A stretch of 64,000 nucleotides of DNA from Populus alba (taxonomy: Eukaryota; Streptophyta; Magnoliopsida; Malpighiales; Salicaceae), in contig NC_133302.1 in the NCBI RefSeq assembly GCF_005239225.2, positions 5,518,001 to 5,582,000 of the forward strand. Reading direction: 5' to 3'. Numbering within the stretch: position 1 is the first letter of the stretch; the number at the start of each line of letters is the position of its first letter. The notes under the pieces were generated by a model, which made no database searches, was not told the origin of the DNA, and was given only the letters and a program-made list of their open reading frames with translations. Both the position numbers and the translations under genes were made by a program. Positions 19,234 to 31,442 of this stretch are shown one piece after another.

Positions 19234-22200
19234 ATGGGGGATTTAGATGGAACATCATCGTCATGGATCAACCAAAATGAACCAAATCGGCCTCAAACTC
19301 CATCAAGGTACATTATATTCATCATTATTTAACTTTTCTTCTTGTTCACACTAAATGAATTCATTATGTTTGAATATAGGTTTCTGCCTAATCCTAATTT
19401 ATTGTGAGCTCTCTATCTCTCTCTTTTTTTTTGTGTGATCATAATGGAACTAGAAAATCAACCAAGTGAGCATAACAGTTCTAAGTTTAACTATTTGAAT
19501 ATTTTTCAGGCATCATAACTCCAATATTCATCAACCTCATCCGGGACATGGCTATATGACACCGAACGCAACCACTTCACAACATGGTGGCTTCAATCAA
19601 CCTGGACCTTCTTTTCTTCCTCCCCGGTATCCAATCTTTTATATTTAGTATTTTCTGTAAAAAAACAATTAGTTTTTCAATTAGGAAAGTAAAAACATGA
19701 ACCCAGCATGATAATCATAAGTTTGTAATGCTTCATATTGGTTGTGAATGATTTTGGATTCAGATTTCAATTTCTTTCTAATCAAGGACAAGTCGATCAA
19801 GCTGCTATAATTCCTAATATAGACAATATGCAACAAGAGAACTTCGTGCCTCAAAATTATGGCAACTCTACTAGGTATTGATCAAACCTTGGCAATATGC
19901 TGTCGTGTTTTAACACAGTATTAATACCTTTTTGATAATTAGATACACCATTGATTTTTACTGCTTAAGAGAGACTACCAAATATCGAAAGGTTTTATAA
20001 CATGATCACTTCATTTTTATATAGGGCACTGATGGATAACCTCCAAGTCCGAGGATTGCAAAATCAGACTGCTAGGCCAAATGCCTCAAATCCTGGCATT
20101 GACACTTCCCTACAAAGTCAAATTAGGGGTTTAAATACTCAACAAGTAAGAAGTCTAACTGAATTATCGTCATCTTTTTTCCTCTATGATTGTGCAATAA
20201 AATAACTATCAATTTTAATAGCAAAATAAGGGTAACTTGATCCATTAATTTTTATTCCATATTTTGACCGATTTTTATTCTATATTTGACTTTTTTCTTC
20301 TTCTATAGGTCGAAATGGTTGGATCAAATGATCCGTTTTGGAATTATGTTGAAGATGGGGCTGATGATGGTGGTAGCATGAAGTGTATGTTTTGTCCACA
20401 TACATATGCCATTAAAACTTCCATTTCAAGGATCAAATGGCATCTATCAGGAGAGAGAGGGCACGGTGTTGCCATTTGTCGTGGGGTGACTAAAGAAGTT
20501 CAAGAAGCAGCCTTTCAAGCTATGTGTGGTGGCAACAAAAGACAAAAAATCATAGCAAGTTCAGTCAATGTTAATGATTGTGGAATTTCAACTTGTCCAC
20601 AAGAACAAAACATTGAGATTAACATGGTAGGAGGTATTGGAAGGGTACAAAGAGAACTTCAGGTTGTAGAACCCGGGGTAGGGGAAGAAAGGATTTCTTC
20701 ACATGCAATAGCAGGAAACAACGAAGTACGCATGACTGGAATGAGAGCACAAGAAGATAGAGTTTCCGAAGGGGCACTCCAGAGCAGACTGAGGACAGAA
20801 CCAGTGGATCGAGTGTTGGAACAAAGCAATGCAGTACATGGCAATTTGGCATGGGGTGCTGGAAGGATACAAGTGGGAGTTCAGGGCATGGAACAAGGTC
20901 CAGGAGAAAATAGAATTCAGTCGCATCTACAAGCAGAAAATGGCATGGAAAACACTGGTGAAGGATCTTTTCAGCAGATTGAGAATGTACTTAGAACAGA
21001 GCAAGTGCAGCTTCTGGAGCCTCAAGGAGATTCATCGCAATTTTGTCTTGACATTGGAAGATGTGATGATCAACCTTGTGCTCCATCAGTAAACGATGAT
21101 GTAAATAGGCATGATGCGCTGGACATGGTTAGAGTGAGGACAGAATCAGTGGAGGATGATGATGTGGAGAATAGTGGAAGATCAGTAGTGCAGGCTGGTG
21201 CAGGAGCTAGATCTTCTGAAAGTCTGAAATACAACAAGACTAGAGGAGTTCCATTACCTACTAGCTCTACAAAGCAAGTTGGTCAAGCATTTGAAGAGAA
21301 TACGAAGGTCATATGGTCTTGGTTAATGGATGATGAAGTCTCAATCATTGGCATTTACGGGATGGGGGGAGTTGGTAAAACAACAATAATACTACATATC
21401 TATAATGAGCTTCGACAAAGACCAGACATTTGTGATCATGTTTGGTGGGTGACCGTGTCTCAAGATTGCAACATTAATAAATTGCAGAATCTTATTGCTA
21501 AACGTCTTCATTTAGACCTTTCAAGTGAAGATGATGATCGACACAGAGCTGCCAAATTGTCAGAAGAACTAAGGAAGAAACAAAAATGGATTCTCATTTT
21601 AGATGATTTGTGGAACAATTTTGAGCTTGACGAAGTGGAAATTCCTGTCTCATTGAAAGGATGCAAGCTGATTTTGGCAACTCGATCAGAAACAATTTGT
21701 AATCGGATGACTTACCACCACAAAATCAAAGTGAAGCCACTTTATGCGGGAGAAGCTTGGACTTTGTTCATGGAGAAACTTGGACGTGACATAGCACTTT
21801 CACCAGAAGTGGAAGGAATTGCAAAAGCTGTTGCAAGGGAATGTGCTGGTTTGCCATTGGGAATTATTATACTAGCAAGAAGCTTGAGGGGAGTGGATGA
21901 TCTACATGAGTGGAGGAATACATTGAAGAAATTGAGAGAATCAGGATACAAGGACATGGATGAGAAGGTATTCCAGGTATTGAGGATTAGTTATGCTCGG
22001 CTAAGTGATTTAGCACTACAACAATGTCTCTTGTACTGTGCATTATTTCCTGAAGATCATGTGATTGAAAGGATGCAGTTGATAGGTTATTTGATCGATG
22101 AGGGAATAGTTAAAGGAATGAGGAGTAGGGGAGATGCATTTGACGAGGGCCACACGATGCTTAATAGACTTGAATATGTCTGCCTATTGGAAAGTGCTAA

Positions 22201-23620
22201 AATGGAGGATGGTTATAGTAGAGGTGTCAAGATGCATGACTTGATTAGGGACATGGCCATCCAAATACTGCTAGAGAACTCTCAAGGCATGGTTAAAGCA
22301 GGTGCGCAATTAAAAGAGTTGCCAGATGCAGAGGAGTGGACAGAGAATCTAACAAGAGTCTCACTAATGCGAAACGAGATCAAAGGAATTCCTTCCAGCC
22401 ATTCACCAATATGTCCAAATCTGTCCACTCTATTTCTATGTGATAATAAAGGGTTGGGATTTGTTGCTGATTCATTTTTCAAGCAATTGCATGGGCTCAT
22501 GGTCCTTGATCTGTCTCGCACAAGTATTCAAAATTTGCCAGATTCTGTCTCTAATTTGGTGAGTCTCACTGCATTATTGCTCACTGAGTGTTACAACTTA
22601 AGACATGTTCCATCATTAAAGAAGCTCAGGGAACTAAAGAGGTTGGATCTCTTTTGCACTCCACTTGAAAAGATGCCGCAAGGAATGGAATGCTTAACCA
22701 ACCTGAGGTATCTTAGAATGAGTGGATGTGGTGAAAAGGAGTTTCCTAGTGGAATATTACCAAAACTCTCTCACCTGCAAGTCTTTGTACTCCATGAATT
22801 TTCGATTGATTTAATATATGCTCCGATAACAGTTAAAGGAAATGAAGTGGGATCCTTGAGAAATTTGGAATGTTTGGAATGCCATTTCGAAGGTCTCCCT
22901 GACTTCGTGGAGTATCTCAGATCTCGGGATGTGACCCAATCATTAAGCACATGTACAATTTTTGTAGGAATGGTGGATGAAGATTTTTGGGAATACATTG
23001 TTCAATTTCCAAGTAAAACAGTTGGGTTGAGTAATTTGAGTATCAACAGAGATAGAGATTTTCAGGAAAAGTTATTAAATGGCATTCAAGGACTGGTTTG
23101 TAAATGCATCGATGCAAAAAGTTTATGTGATGTTTTGTCATTAGAGAATGCAGCTGAACTGGAAGAAATTAGCATTTGGGATTGCTATAGCATGGAGAGC
23201 TTGGTTTCATCTTCTTGGTTATGCTCTGCTCCACCACCATTGCCATCATATAATGGTATGTTTTCTGGTCTTAAAGAGTTTTATTGTGGTGGATGTAATA
23301 GTATGAAGAAGCTGTTCCCACTTGTGTTGCTATTAAACCTCGTAAACCTGGAAGTGATTGATGTTAGTGATTGTGAGAAAATGGAGGAGATAATAGGAGC
23401 ACCAGAAGAAGAAAGCAGCACCTCCAATTCCATCACGGAATTAACACTCCCAAAGTTAATAATTCTGAAATTGTGTGATTTACCAGAACTGAAAAGCATT
23501 TGCAGTGTAAAATTGATTTGCAATTCTCTTAAAGATATTAGTGTAAGCCGTTGTGAGAAGTTGAAGAGGATTTTAATTTGTCTTCCGTTGCTTGAAAATG
23601 GTGGGAGCATCCTAACGTAA
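19234..23620 (+). CDS. BED zinc-finger NB-ARC-LRR immune receptor, copy B
   Basis: An NLR immune receptor with five coding exons: 19234-19307 (exon starts at 19228 after a CAG acceptor), 19510-19626, 19764-19874, 20025-20145 and 20309-23620. All have AG/GT borders and keep one frame, giving about 1244 residues. I start at the ATG at 19234 because E1 upstream is frameshifted. The N-terminus is Q/N/P-rich modules (GHGYMTPNATTSQHGGFNQP; QVDQAAIIPNIDNMQQENFV). Counting from 20309: BED finger about 5-60 (DPFWNYVEDG, CMFC pair, IKWHLSGERGH), P-loop GMGGVGKTT from 351, kinase-2 ILILDDLW from 428, GLPL, CLLYCALFPED, MHD in VKMHDLIRDMA at 642-644, then LRRs. All switch residues are intact. Compared with copy A the end is cut: a deletion of about 85 bp joins LPLLENG to a new GSILT end. 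Confidence 0.85.
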
Positions 23621-23803
23621 AGGATGTCCTTCGTCCCTTTATAATGTTTAGTTTGCCATCATTCCTGTATTGTTAATCCTTTTGTTGTAAGAATACTAAT
23701 TGATTGTAACCTTAAATTTGCTCTTATTCAATAATATATCATTCTTTCAATATATATATATTTTTTTTGTAAAAAATCATGGGCAAACATAATTATTTTT
23801 TGA
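23621..23803 (+). other. 3' flank of copy B
   Basis: Probable 3' UTR and flank. It resembles the 3' flank of copy C (34500-34660), including AATAATATATCATT and a later AAACATAATTAT. No gene. Confidence 0.45.
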
Positions 23804-24648
23804 TGTTGTTATTCAATTTTTGACCCCACGTGCTGGAGACGGTGTTTGCCTCTTTTGAATAGAGTGTAGGAGTCGCCAGAAGATTGATAAAAGCATATAA
23901 AGAAATATTTTTTTTCGAAACCTTGTTTGAGTTGTTTTCTGCTCTTTTTATCATTTCCCTTTGTTACCAAAATCATCAGGTTTTTTTAGGTTGATCAGGA
24001 GTCTTCATAATGCTAAATTCATTTTTTTTTTTTTATCTGGTCTTTAAGGTTGAATAAATCCCTTAGAATTTGCACTAAAAAATGATTCTGCTGCTGTCGT
24101 AATTTTTTGTTCCAACTTAGGCTCTAATTTTGACTCGGTTTCGTACGATATCTGACAATTCTAGGTATATTCTGTCACTCATTACATGTTGAAAAATTGA
24201 CGTACACCTTTATTAGGTCCCAGGGATCATTGTTCTTAGAGTAGATTCTTAGTCAGATTTGGATGCTCAACATTGTCAAATGAAGAACCTTTTTGACCAA
24301 CTAGATTAAGTTGGTAAAATAAGCTTTCGAAACACATGAAATCTCCTTGGATTTCTATCCTAATAAATTTAGTTTGAATCAAACCTAGAAAAACTGATGG
24401 GATTAGAAAACACTAACACCATAATAATTATAAAAGCAAACCAAAAACCAAGTAGCTTACCCTAGGTAGGGCGTACTAGGAGTGCTAATACCTTTCCTTT
24501 ACTCAACCAGTCTCTTGCCTTAGAATCTCTGAAAGACCAGTTAGGGTTCCTAGTGACCAAAATATTAGGTGACGACTCCTTTACACAAAAAAAATAGAAA
24601 TCAATCGAGGGTCGCCGCGACGCCACGCTCCGCCGCGAGGGTGCGACA
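23804..24648 (+). mobile_element. Solo LTR of an Ogre/Tat-type Ty3 retrotransposon
   Basis: Begins TGTTGTTATTCAATTTTTGA, like the LTR starts at 50398 and (minus strand) 62432, and ends ...GAGGGTGCGACA. Candidate target duplication is TTTGA (23799-23803) and TTCGA (24649-24653), 4 of 5 identical. No primer-binding site follows, so it is a solo LTR. At 845 bp it is much shorter than the 2.5-2.7 kb LTRs on the right side of the window, implying an internal deletion or a shorter subfamily. The stretch 24440-24570 is the reverse complement of 59840-59950. Confidence 0.6.
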
Positions 24649-24833
24649 TTCGATATGAATTATGAAAATTGTAAGACTCAAACTTTTAGCTTAAATCTAA
24701 ATTCAAGTCAGCTCAAACCCAACCTAAGTTAATCTAGATATATAAGGAAAAATTACAAGAAAATTACTTTTTTCTTTTTTAATTTTTATGACTGTCGTGA
24801 CTTTCCCCTCCTCAAACCAAATCAGTTTTGCAC

Positions 24834-25421
24834 ATCAAGTACCTGCGATGCTACTTGGACCTCAACCTCCAATGAATCAATGATATTAACCTCGAATACA
24901 CACTTTTTTAATCATGAAAACAATAAATTTGACCAAAATTGAACTCTATCTCTCAAGTCTTTTTTAGCCCTCTATCTCTTTTTTTTGTGTGTGCATATAA
25001 TGGAACTAGAAAATCAACTAAGTGAGCATAACAGTTCTAAGTTTAACTATTTGAATATTTTTCAGGCATCAGAACTCCTTTATTCATCAACATCAGCAGG
25101 GACATGGCTATATGACACCGAATGCAACCACTTCACAACATGGTGGCTTCAATCAACCCGGACCTTCTTTTCCTACTCCCCGGTATCCAATTTTTCTGTT
25201 AATTTTATTTTTCATTCAGGAAAGAAACATCATAGCTTGAACATGAACCATCATAAGCTAAAAATAAGTTTGTAATGCTTCATATTGTTTGCGAATGATT
25301 TTTGATTCAGGATTCAATATTTTCCTAATCAAGGACAAGTCGATCAAGCTGCTGTAATTCCTGACATAGACAATATGCAACAAGAGAACTTTGTGCCTCG
25401 TCACTTCGGCAACTCTATGAG
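24834..25421 (+). pseudogene. Upstream module exons of copy C
   Basis: 24834-24881 is the 3' part of the 87-nt module (compare 5758-5844) and has lost its splice donor. 25066-25182 is an intact 117-nt H module (GYMTPNATTSQHGGFNQPGP) with both splice sites. 25311-25421 is an intact 111-nt module matching copy B 19764-19874 (QVDQAAVIPDIDNMQQENFV). The next exon begins at 25510 and is interrupted at 25526 by the Copia element. These are real exon descendants of a now broken gene. Confidence 0.65.
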
Positions 25422-25525
25422 GTACTGATTGACTTCTAACTGTTGTGTTTTAAGAGAGACTACCAATTATGGAAAGGTTTTATAATATGATCACTTCATT
25501 TATATATAGGTCACAGATGGATAAC

Positions 25526-25854
25526 TGTTGAAGATTGCTTCATGGAGCTGTCAAAGACGTTTCTTTTGTTTCTGTTATTTCTAATTATCATGCAAATAAT
25601 AAGCTATTGTCCTAGTCTCAAGGAGTTAGTTATTCTGTTATTATGTTAACAGAACATAGCATGATTTCATGCTAGAAGTTTGCAATTCTGTTTCTTTATT
25701 TTTGAATATATATGTGTAACGATTGCATGGAATGTATGCAATCAGTTTTATTCATTCAACTGAAATAAAATCGAATTACAATCTTTGCTATCTCTTCTCT
25801 TCTTCCTTCTATCTTTATTTCTTCTCATTAACATTTTTCTTTTAAACACTTTCA
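25526..25854 (+). repeat. Copia 5' LTR
   Basis: Begins TGTTGAAGATTGC and ends ...ACACTTTCA (TG...CA). It is 329 bp. The 3' LTR is 15 bp longer because a GGAGTTGTCAAAGA-type phrase is duplicated there. Confidence 0.92.
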
Positions 25855-25889
25855 ATTGCTATCAGAGCTATTATCTTAAAGGACCTGTA

Positions 25890-26840
25890 ATGGATGCTGA
25901 AACAAGTTTCTCTCATATTTCTTCTTCTATATTTGATGGAGAAATTATCAACTCTGGGCAGTAAAAATGGAGACTTATTTGGAGGCGTTGGATCTTTGGA
26001 AAGCTGTTGAAGAAGACTATAAAGTTCATCCTTTACCAAATAATCCAACAGTAGCTCAAATAAAAAATCATAAAGAGAGAAAAACAAGGAAATCAAAAGC
26101 AAAAGCTTGTCTATTTGCAGCTGTTTCAACAAGAATTATGTCTCTTAAATTAGCGAAAGATGTTTGGGATTATTTGAAGAAAGAGTATGTAGGGAATGAA
26201 AGAATTCGTGGCATGCAAAGTCTTAATCTAATAAGAGAATTTGAACTGCAGATAATGAAGGATTCTAAAACCATCAAAGAGTATTCAAACAAATTACTTG
26301 GAATTGTCAACAAGGTAAGGTTACTTGGCACAATCTTCTCTGATTGCAGAATTGTAGAGAAAATACTTGTAACTGTGCCTGAACGTTATGAAGCATCCAT
26401 AACCACCTTGGAGAATGCAAAGGATATGTCCAAGATTACCTTGGCAGAATTGATAAATGCTTTGCAGGCTCGAGAGCAATGGAGACTTATGAGGCAAGAT
26501 CATGTTATTGAAGGAGTTTTACAAGCAAAGTATCCCGATTTTGATAAGAAGAAATTCTTCAAGAAGAATCAGGTTTCAAGTAGTAGTAAGACTACTGTCA
26601 ATCAATTCCAGAACAAAGGAAAATTTCTTAAGAGAAACTTTCCACAATGTCAACACTGCAACAAGGTAGGTCATCCACCATTCAAGTGCTGGAAAGACAT
26701 GATGCAAAGTGCAGTAAATGTAATCAAATGGGACATGAAGCAATCATCTGCAGAACAAAATTTCATAAAAGGATGAAGATACTCAAGTTGCCAGTCAAGA
26801 TGATGAAGATCAAATGTTTGCAGCTACATGTTTTTCAGTC
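25890..26840 (+). pseudogene. Copia gag, frameshifted
   Basis: The natural start is probably the ATG at 25890 (MDAETSFSHIS). A missing base shortly after breaks the frame, which is open again from 25967 to 26776. Recognisable parts are the gag capsid-like helical region (from METYLEALDLWKAVEEDYKV) and two CCHC zinc knuckles, CQHCNKVGHPPFKC and CSKCNQMGHEAIIC. They lie in different frames, so a second shift separates them. Capsid formation cannot be expected from this copy. Confidence 0.8.
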
Positions 26841-29837
26841 CAGACTTCCTCAGATCACTGGCTAATTGATAGTGGATGCACAAATCACATGACTTCTAAT
26901 AAGAGTCTCTTTAGAACCTTGCAAACTACTGAAGTTGCAAAGGTCAGAATTGGAAATGGTGATTGTATAGCAACAAAGGGAAAAGGAACGATTGCCATCA
27001 CTACTAACTCAGGTACAAAAACTATTTTTAATGTTCTTTATGTACCTTATATAGATCAGAATTTGTTGAATGTTGGACAATTAATAGAGAAAGGCATGAA
27101 AGTGGTTTTCAAAAATCAATCTTGCTATATTTTTTATGCTGCTTGAAAAAAAATATTGCAAGCCAAAATGAGAGGAAAAAGCTTTTCATTTTTACCATTT
27201 GAGCAGGAGCACACAGGCTTTCCAACAAAATTGAATGACATGGAAGTATGGCATAAGAGGTTGGGTCACTATCATCAACAGCGAATGATCAACATGAAGA
27301 AGCATGAAGCTGTAAGAGGAGTGCCTTCATTTACTGATTTTCTGCCAAATTGTAATGCTTGTCAATTTGGTAAGCAAAACAGGAAACCGTTTCCAAAGTC
27401 AACATGGAGGTCTACACAGAAACTTCAATTGATTCATACAGATGTTGCTGGTCCACTTAGCACACCTTCAATAAAAGGTAGTCGATATTACATACTTTTT
27501 ATTGATGACTTTACCAGAATGTGCTGGATTTTCTTCATGAATCACAAGTCAGAAGTAGCTGGGATTTTTTGGCGATTCAAGAAGAATTTGGAGAATAAAA
27601 GCAGATGTAGAATTCAATCCATTCGATCATACAATGGTATAGAATACACCTCATCATAATTCAATCTCTACTATGAAGAAGCTGGCATTGAACATCAATT
27701 CATTGCCCCTTACACTCCTGAACAGAATGGAGTCATTGAAAGGAGAAATCAATACATTATGGAGATGGTGAGATGCATGCTACATGAAAAGAATTTGCCA
27801 AAGATGTTTTGGGCAGAAGCAGCTAACACAACTGTCTTCCTTCAAAACCGACTTCCAACAAAATTACTAGAAGAAAAGACTCCTTTTGAAGTTTGGTATG
27901 ACAACAAACCTTCACTAAGTTTTCTTAAGATCTTTGGCATCATTTGTTTTGTTCATATTCCACAGATCAAAAGGGACAAGCTTGACAAGAAGGCAATGCT
28001 AGGAATCTTTGTTGGATATAATGATGTTTCTAAAGCCTACAAAGTTTATCATCCTCAAACTCAAAAGATGGTTATTACAAGGGATGTCCATTTCCATGAA
28101 GAAAAACAATGGGACTGGGGAGACTCACAAAGAACTGTGCAACTGTCAAATTTATTACAGGATGAATCAGTTGATGATTCACAAACTAGAGGCACTGTAG
28201 ATTTATTACAGGATGAATCATTTGATGATTCACCAATTAGAGGCACTCGATCCCTTGATGATATTTATCAAAGGAGCAATGTAGCTATTTGTGAACCAGA
28301 AGGCTATGAAGAAGCCAAACACAACCCAGAATGGCAGAAAGCAATGCAGGAGGAGATATGCATGATTAAGAAGAACTGCACATGAGAACTTGTTGACAGA
28401 CCACCAAGTAAAAATGTTATTGGCATGAAGTTGATATTCAGAACTAAACTGAATACATACAGCACCATCAACAAGTATAAAGCCATGCTAGTTGTTAAGG
28501 GGTATGCTTAGATTTATGGTGTTGATTATTCAGACACATTTGCACCTGTAGCAAGGATGGACACCATACGATTCTTGTTTGTTGTTACTGCACACAGTAA
28601 CTGGAAAGTTTTCCAGTTAGATGTTAAATCAGCTTTCCTAAATGGCATTCTACAAGAAGAAATTTATGTTCAGCAACCAGCTGGTTTTGTGACTCAAGGA
28701 AAAGAAGACAAAGTTTATCTACTAAAGAAGGCTCTCTATGGATTGAAACAAGCACCTAGAGCTTGGTTTGGCAGAATTGATGACTATTTGACAGGTTCTG
28801 GATTTCAAAAGAGTTTGTGTGAAGCAACACTTTATGTGAAGAGAATCAATGATGATGTGCTTATAATATCACTCTATGTTGATGATCTCTTAGTGACAGA
28901 AAGCAATACAGTGCAGGGTGCAGAATTCAAGCTGAATATGATGCAAGTTTTTGAAATGATCGACCTTGGTCTCATGAGCTTCTTTCTGGGAATGGAAATG
29001 ATGCAAAATAGAGAATAAATATTCATTTGCCATAAGAAATATTCAAGGGAAATCCTGAAGAAATTCCATATGGATAATTGTAAGCTGATAGCTACTTCTA
29101 TGAATCAAAAGGATAAATTTAGCAAAGAAGATGGTACTGCCAGAGTAGATGAAGAAAAATTCAGAAGCTTGATTGGATGTTTTCTGTATTTAACAGCAAC
29201 TCGACCTGACATACTTCATGCAACAAGTCTTTTATCTCGGTTTATGCATTGTCCAACTGAAATTCATATGAGAGCAGCTAAAAGAATTCTGAGATACATC
29301 AAAGGAACATGCAGTTTTGGTGTTAAAGTTTTGAAGTGTCAAGATTTAAAACTACATGGTTTTTCTGACAGTGATTGGGGTGGCTCTACTGATGACATGA
29401 GAAGCACTTCTGGATTCTGTTTTAATCTAGGATCTGCTATATTTTCATGGTCATCTAAGAAGCAAGATATCATGGCTCAATCTACTGCAGAGGCAGAATT
29501 CATTGCAGCCACAACTGTAGTAAGCCAAGCATTATGGTTACAAAAGTTGTGACGAGATTTACACATGGAAGAAGAAGAAGCAACTGAAATTTCAGTTGAC
29601 AATCAAGTAGCTATAACAATATCTCATAATCCAATGTTTCATGGAAAAACTAAACACTTTAACATCAAACTTTATTTCTTGCGGGAGGTGCAGAAAAATG
29701 GTGAAGTTAAATTGATTTATTGCAAGTCTGAAAATCAATTAGCTGATCTGTTTACTAAACCACTTCTAGTAAACAGGTTTGAGTTTTTAAGAAAAAGGAT
29801 TGGAGTTTGCAACTCCTCGAGCAAGGAGGAGTGTTGA
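26814..29837 (+). pseudogene. Copia pol: protease, integrase, RT, RNase H with in-frame stops
   Basis: One continuous frame with six premature stops (27144 TGA, 27657 TAA, 28383 TGA, 28509 TAG, 29016 TAA, 29550 TGA). Domains in order: aspartic protease (WLIDSGCTNHMT); GAG-pre-integrase (WHKRLGHYH, CNACQFGKQ); integrase core (HTDVAGPL, FIDDFTRM, and QNGVIERRN, with the second catalytic Asp apparently replaced by Tyr in SYNGIEY); reverse transcriptase (QLDVKSAFLNG, LYVDDLL); RNase H (SDSDWGGS, STAEAEF) and the terminal KSENQLADLFTKPL. The stops are mostly single-base changes, as expected of decay by cytosine deamination. Not functional. Confidence 0.88.
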
Positions 29838-30175
29838 AGATTGCTTCAAGGAGTTGTCAAAGAAGGAGTTGTCAAAGACATTTCTTTTGTTTCTATTATT
29901 TCTAATTATCATGCAAATAATAAGTTGTTGTCCTAGTCTCTAGGAGTTAGTTATTCTGTTATTATGTTAACAGATCATAGCATGATTTCATGCTAGAAGT
30001 TTGCAATTCTATTTCTTTATTTTTGAATATATATGTGTAACGATTGCATATAATGTATGCAATTAGTTTTATTCATTCAACTGAAATAAACTCAAATTAC
30101 AATATTTGTTGTCTCTTCTCTTCTTCCTCCTATCTTTATTTCTTCTCGTAAACATTTTTCTTTTTAACACTTTCC
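29832..30175 (+). repeat. Copia 3' LTR
   Basis: 344 bp, beginning TGTTGAAGATTGCTTCAAGG. The final base appears changed (ends CC instead of CA) directly before the ATAAC target duplication. It differs from the 5' LTR at a number of sites plus a 15-bp tandem duplication, so the insertion is not recent. Confidence 0.9.
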
Positions 30176-31152
30176 ATAACCTCGAAGTCCGAGGATTGCA
30201 AAATCAAATTGATAGGCCAAATGCCTCAAATCCTGGCCCTGACACTCCTTGCAAAGTCAAATTAGGGGCTTAAATACTCAAAAAGTAAGAAGTCTAACTG
30301 AATTATCGTCGTCTTTTTTCCCTCCTATGATTGTGCAATAAACTAACTATCAATTTTAATAGCAAATTTTTTTCCGGATATGGTTTAACTTGCATCAATT
30401 TTTATTCTTTATTTTGACTGATTTTTATTCTATATTTTGACCCCCTTTTTTTTCCTATAGGTTGAAAGGGGTGGTTCAAATGATTCATTTTGGAATTATG
30501 TTGAAGAAAGGGCTGATGCTAGCATGAAGTGTAAGTTTTGTCCACATACATATGCCATTAAAACTTCCATTTCAATGATCAAATGGCATTTGTCAAGAGA
30601 AGAAGGGCATGGTGTTGCCATTTTTCGTGGGGTGTCTAAAGAAGTTCAAGAAGCAGCCTTTCTAGCTATGTGTGGTGGCAACAAAAGACATAAAAACACG
30701 ACAAGTTCAGTCAATGTTAATGATTTTGGAATTTCAACTTGTCCACAAGAACAAGTCATTGAGATTGAAAATACCGGAGTAGGGGAAGAGAGGATTTCTT
30801 CACATGCAATAGTAGAAAACGACGTAGTAAGCATGACCAGAATGAGAGCACAAGAAGATAGAGTTTCCGAAGGGGCATTCGAGAGCAGAATGAGGACAGA
30901 ACCAGTGGATTGAGTGTTGGAACAGAGCAATGAAGAACTTGTCAATTTGGCAAGGGGAGATAGAAGGATACAAGTGGGAGTTCAGGGCACGGAACAAGGT
31001 CCAAGAGAAGAGAGAATTCAGTCGCATTTACAAGCGAAAAATGGCATGGAAAACACTGGTGAAGGATCTTTTCAGCATGATGCATTTGAGACTATACCAA
31101 GAACAGAGCAAGTGTAGGGAGATTCTTCCCAATTTTGTCGTGACATTAGAAG

Positions 31153-31442
31153 TGTCAAAGAACCATCTCAACCCAAAAGCTTAAGCTGTTAGGTGAGGCC
31201 CCTAGATATGATTTATATTATTCTCTAACACACCCCCTCAAGTGAAAGCCCTTTGAGCTTGAAACTTGCACAAGCCCACATTACCTTGTGCTTAATTTTA
31301 TCAAATAAATGGGGATGGTGAGATTCGAACTCGTGACCACTTGGTCATTAAAGCTCTGATACCATGTTAAAGAACCAATTCAACCCAAAAGCTTAAGCTG
31401 TTAGGTAAGGCCCCTAGATATGATTTATATTATTCTCTAACA
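31153..31442 (-). mobile_element. TRIM element 1 (miniature LTR retrotransposon)
   Basis: 290 bp with two 78-bp direct terminal repeats (31153-31230 and 31365-31442). Read on the minus strand, the LTR starts TGTTAGAGAATAATATAAAT and ends in CA. It is followed at once by a primer-binding site TGGTATCAGAGC (plus-strand 31353-31364), and a GAGGGGGTG purine tract lies just inside the other LTR. No coding capacity. Flanks AGAAG and TGAAG give an imperfect 5-bp target duplication. It interrupts NBS-LRR copy C. Confidence 0.88.

Larger units (their letters stand above)
25526..30175 (+). mobile_element. Complete Copia LTR retrotransposon inside copy C
   Basis: A 4650-bp element with LTRs at 25526-25854 and 29832-30175, target duplication ATAAC (25521-25525 and 30176-30180), and a primer-binding site TTGCTATCAGAGC at 25856-25868, complementary to the initiator-Met tRNA type. 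A purine tract GCAAGGAGGAG (29821-29831) precedes the 3' LTR. The target is the 121-nt S exon of BED-NBS-LRR copy C: the exon text ATGGATAAC resumes as CTCGAAGTCCGAGG after the element, as in copies A and B. Domain order gag, protease, integrase, RT, RNase H identifies Ty1/Copia. The coding region is dead (frameshifts in gag, several in-frame stops in pol). Confidence 0.93.

Noticed and set aside
31340..31370. Possible tRNA-Met related gene because of TGGTATCAGAGC
   Set aside because: It is the retroelement primer-binding site of a TRIM element; no cloverleaf surrounds it.
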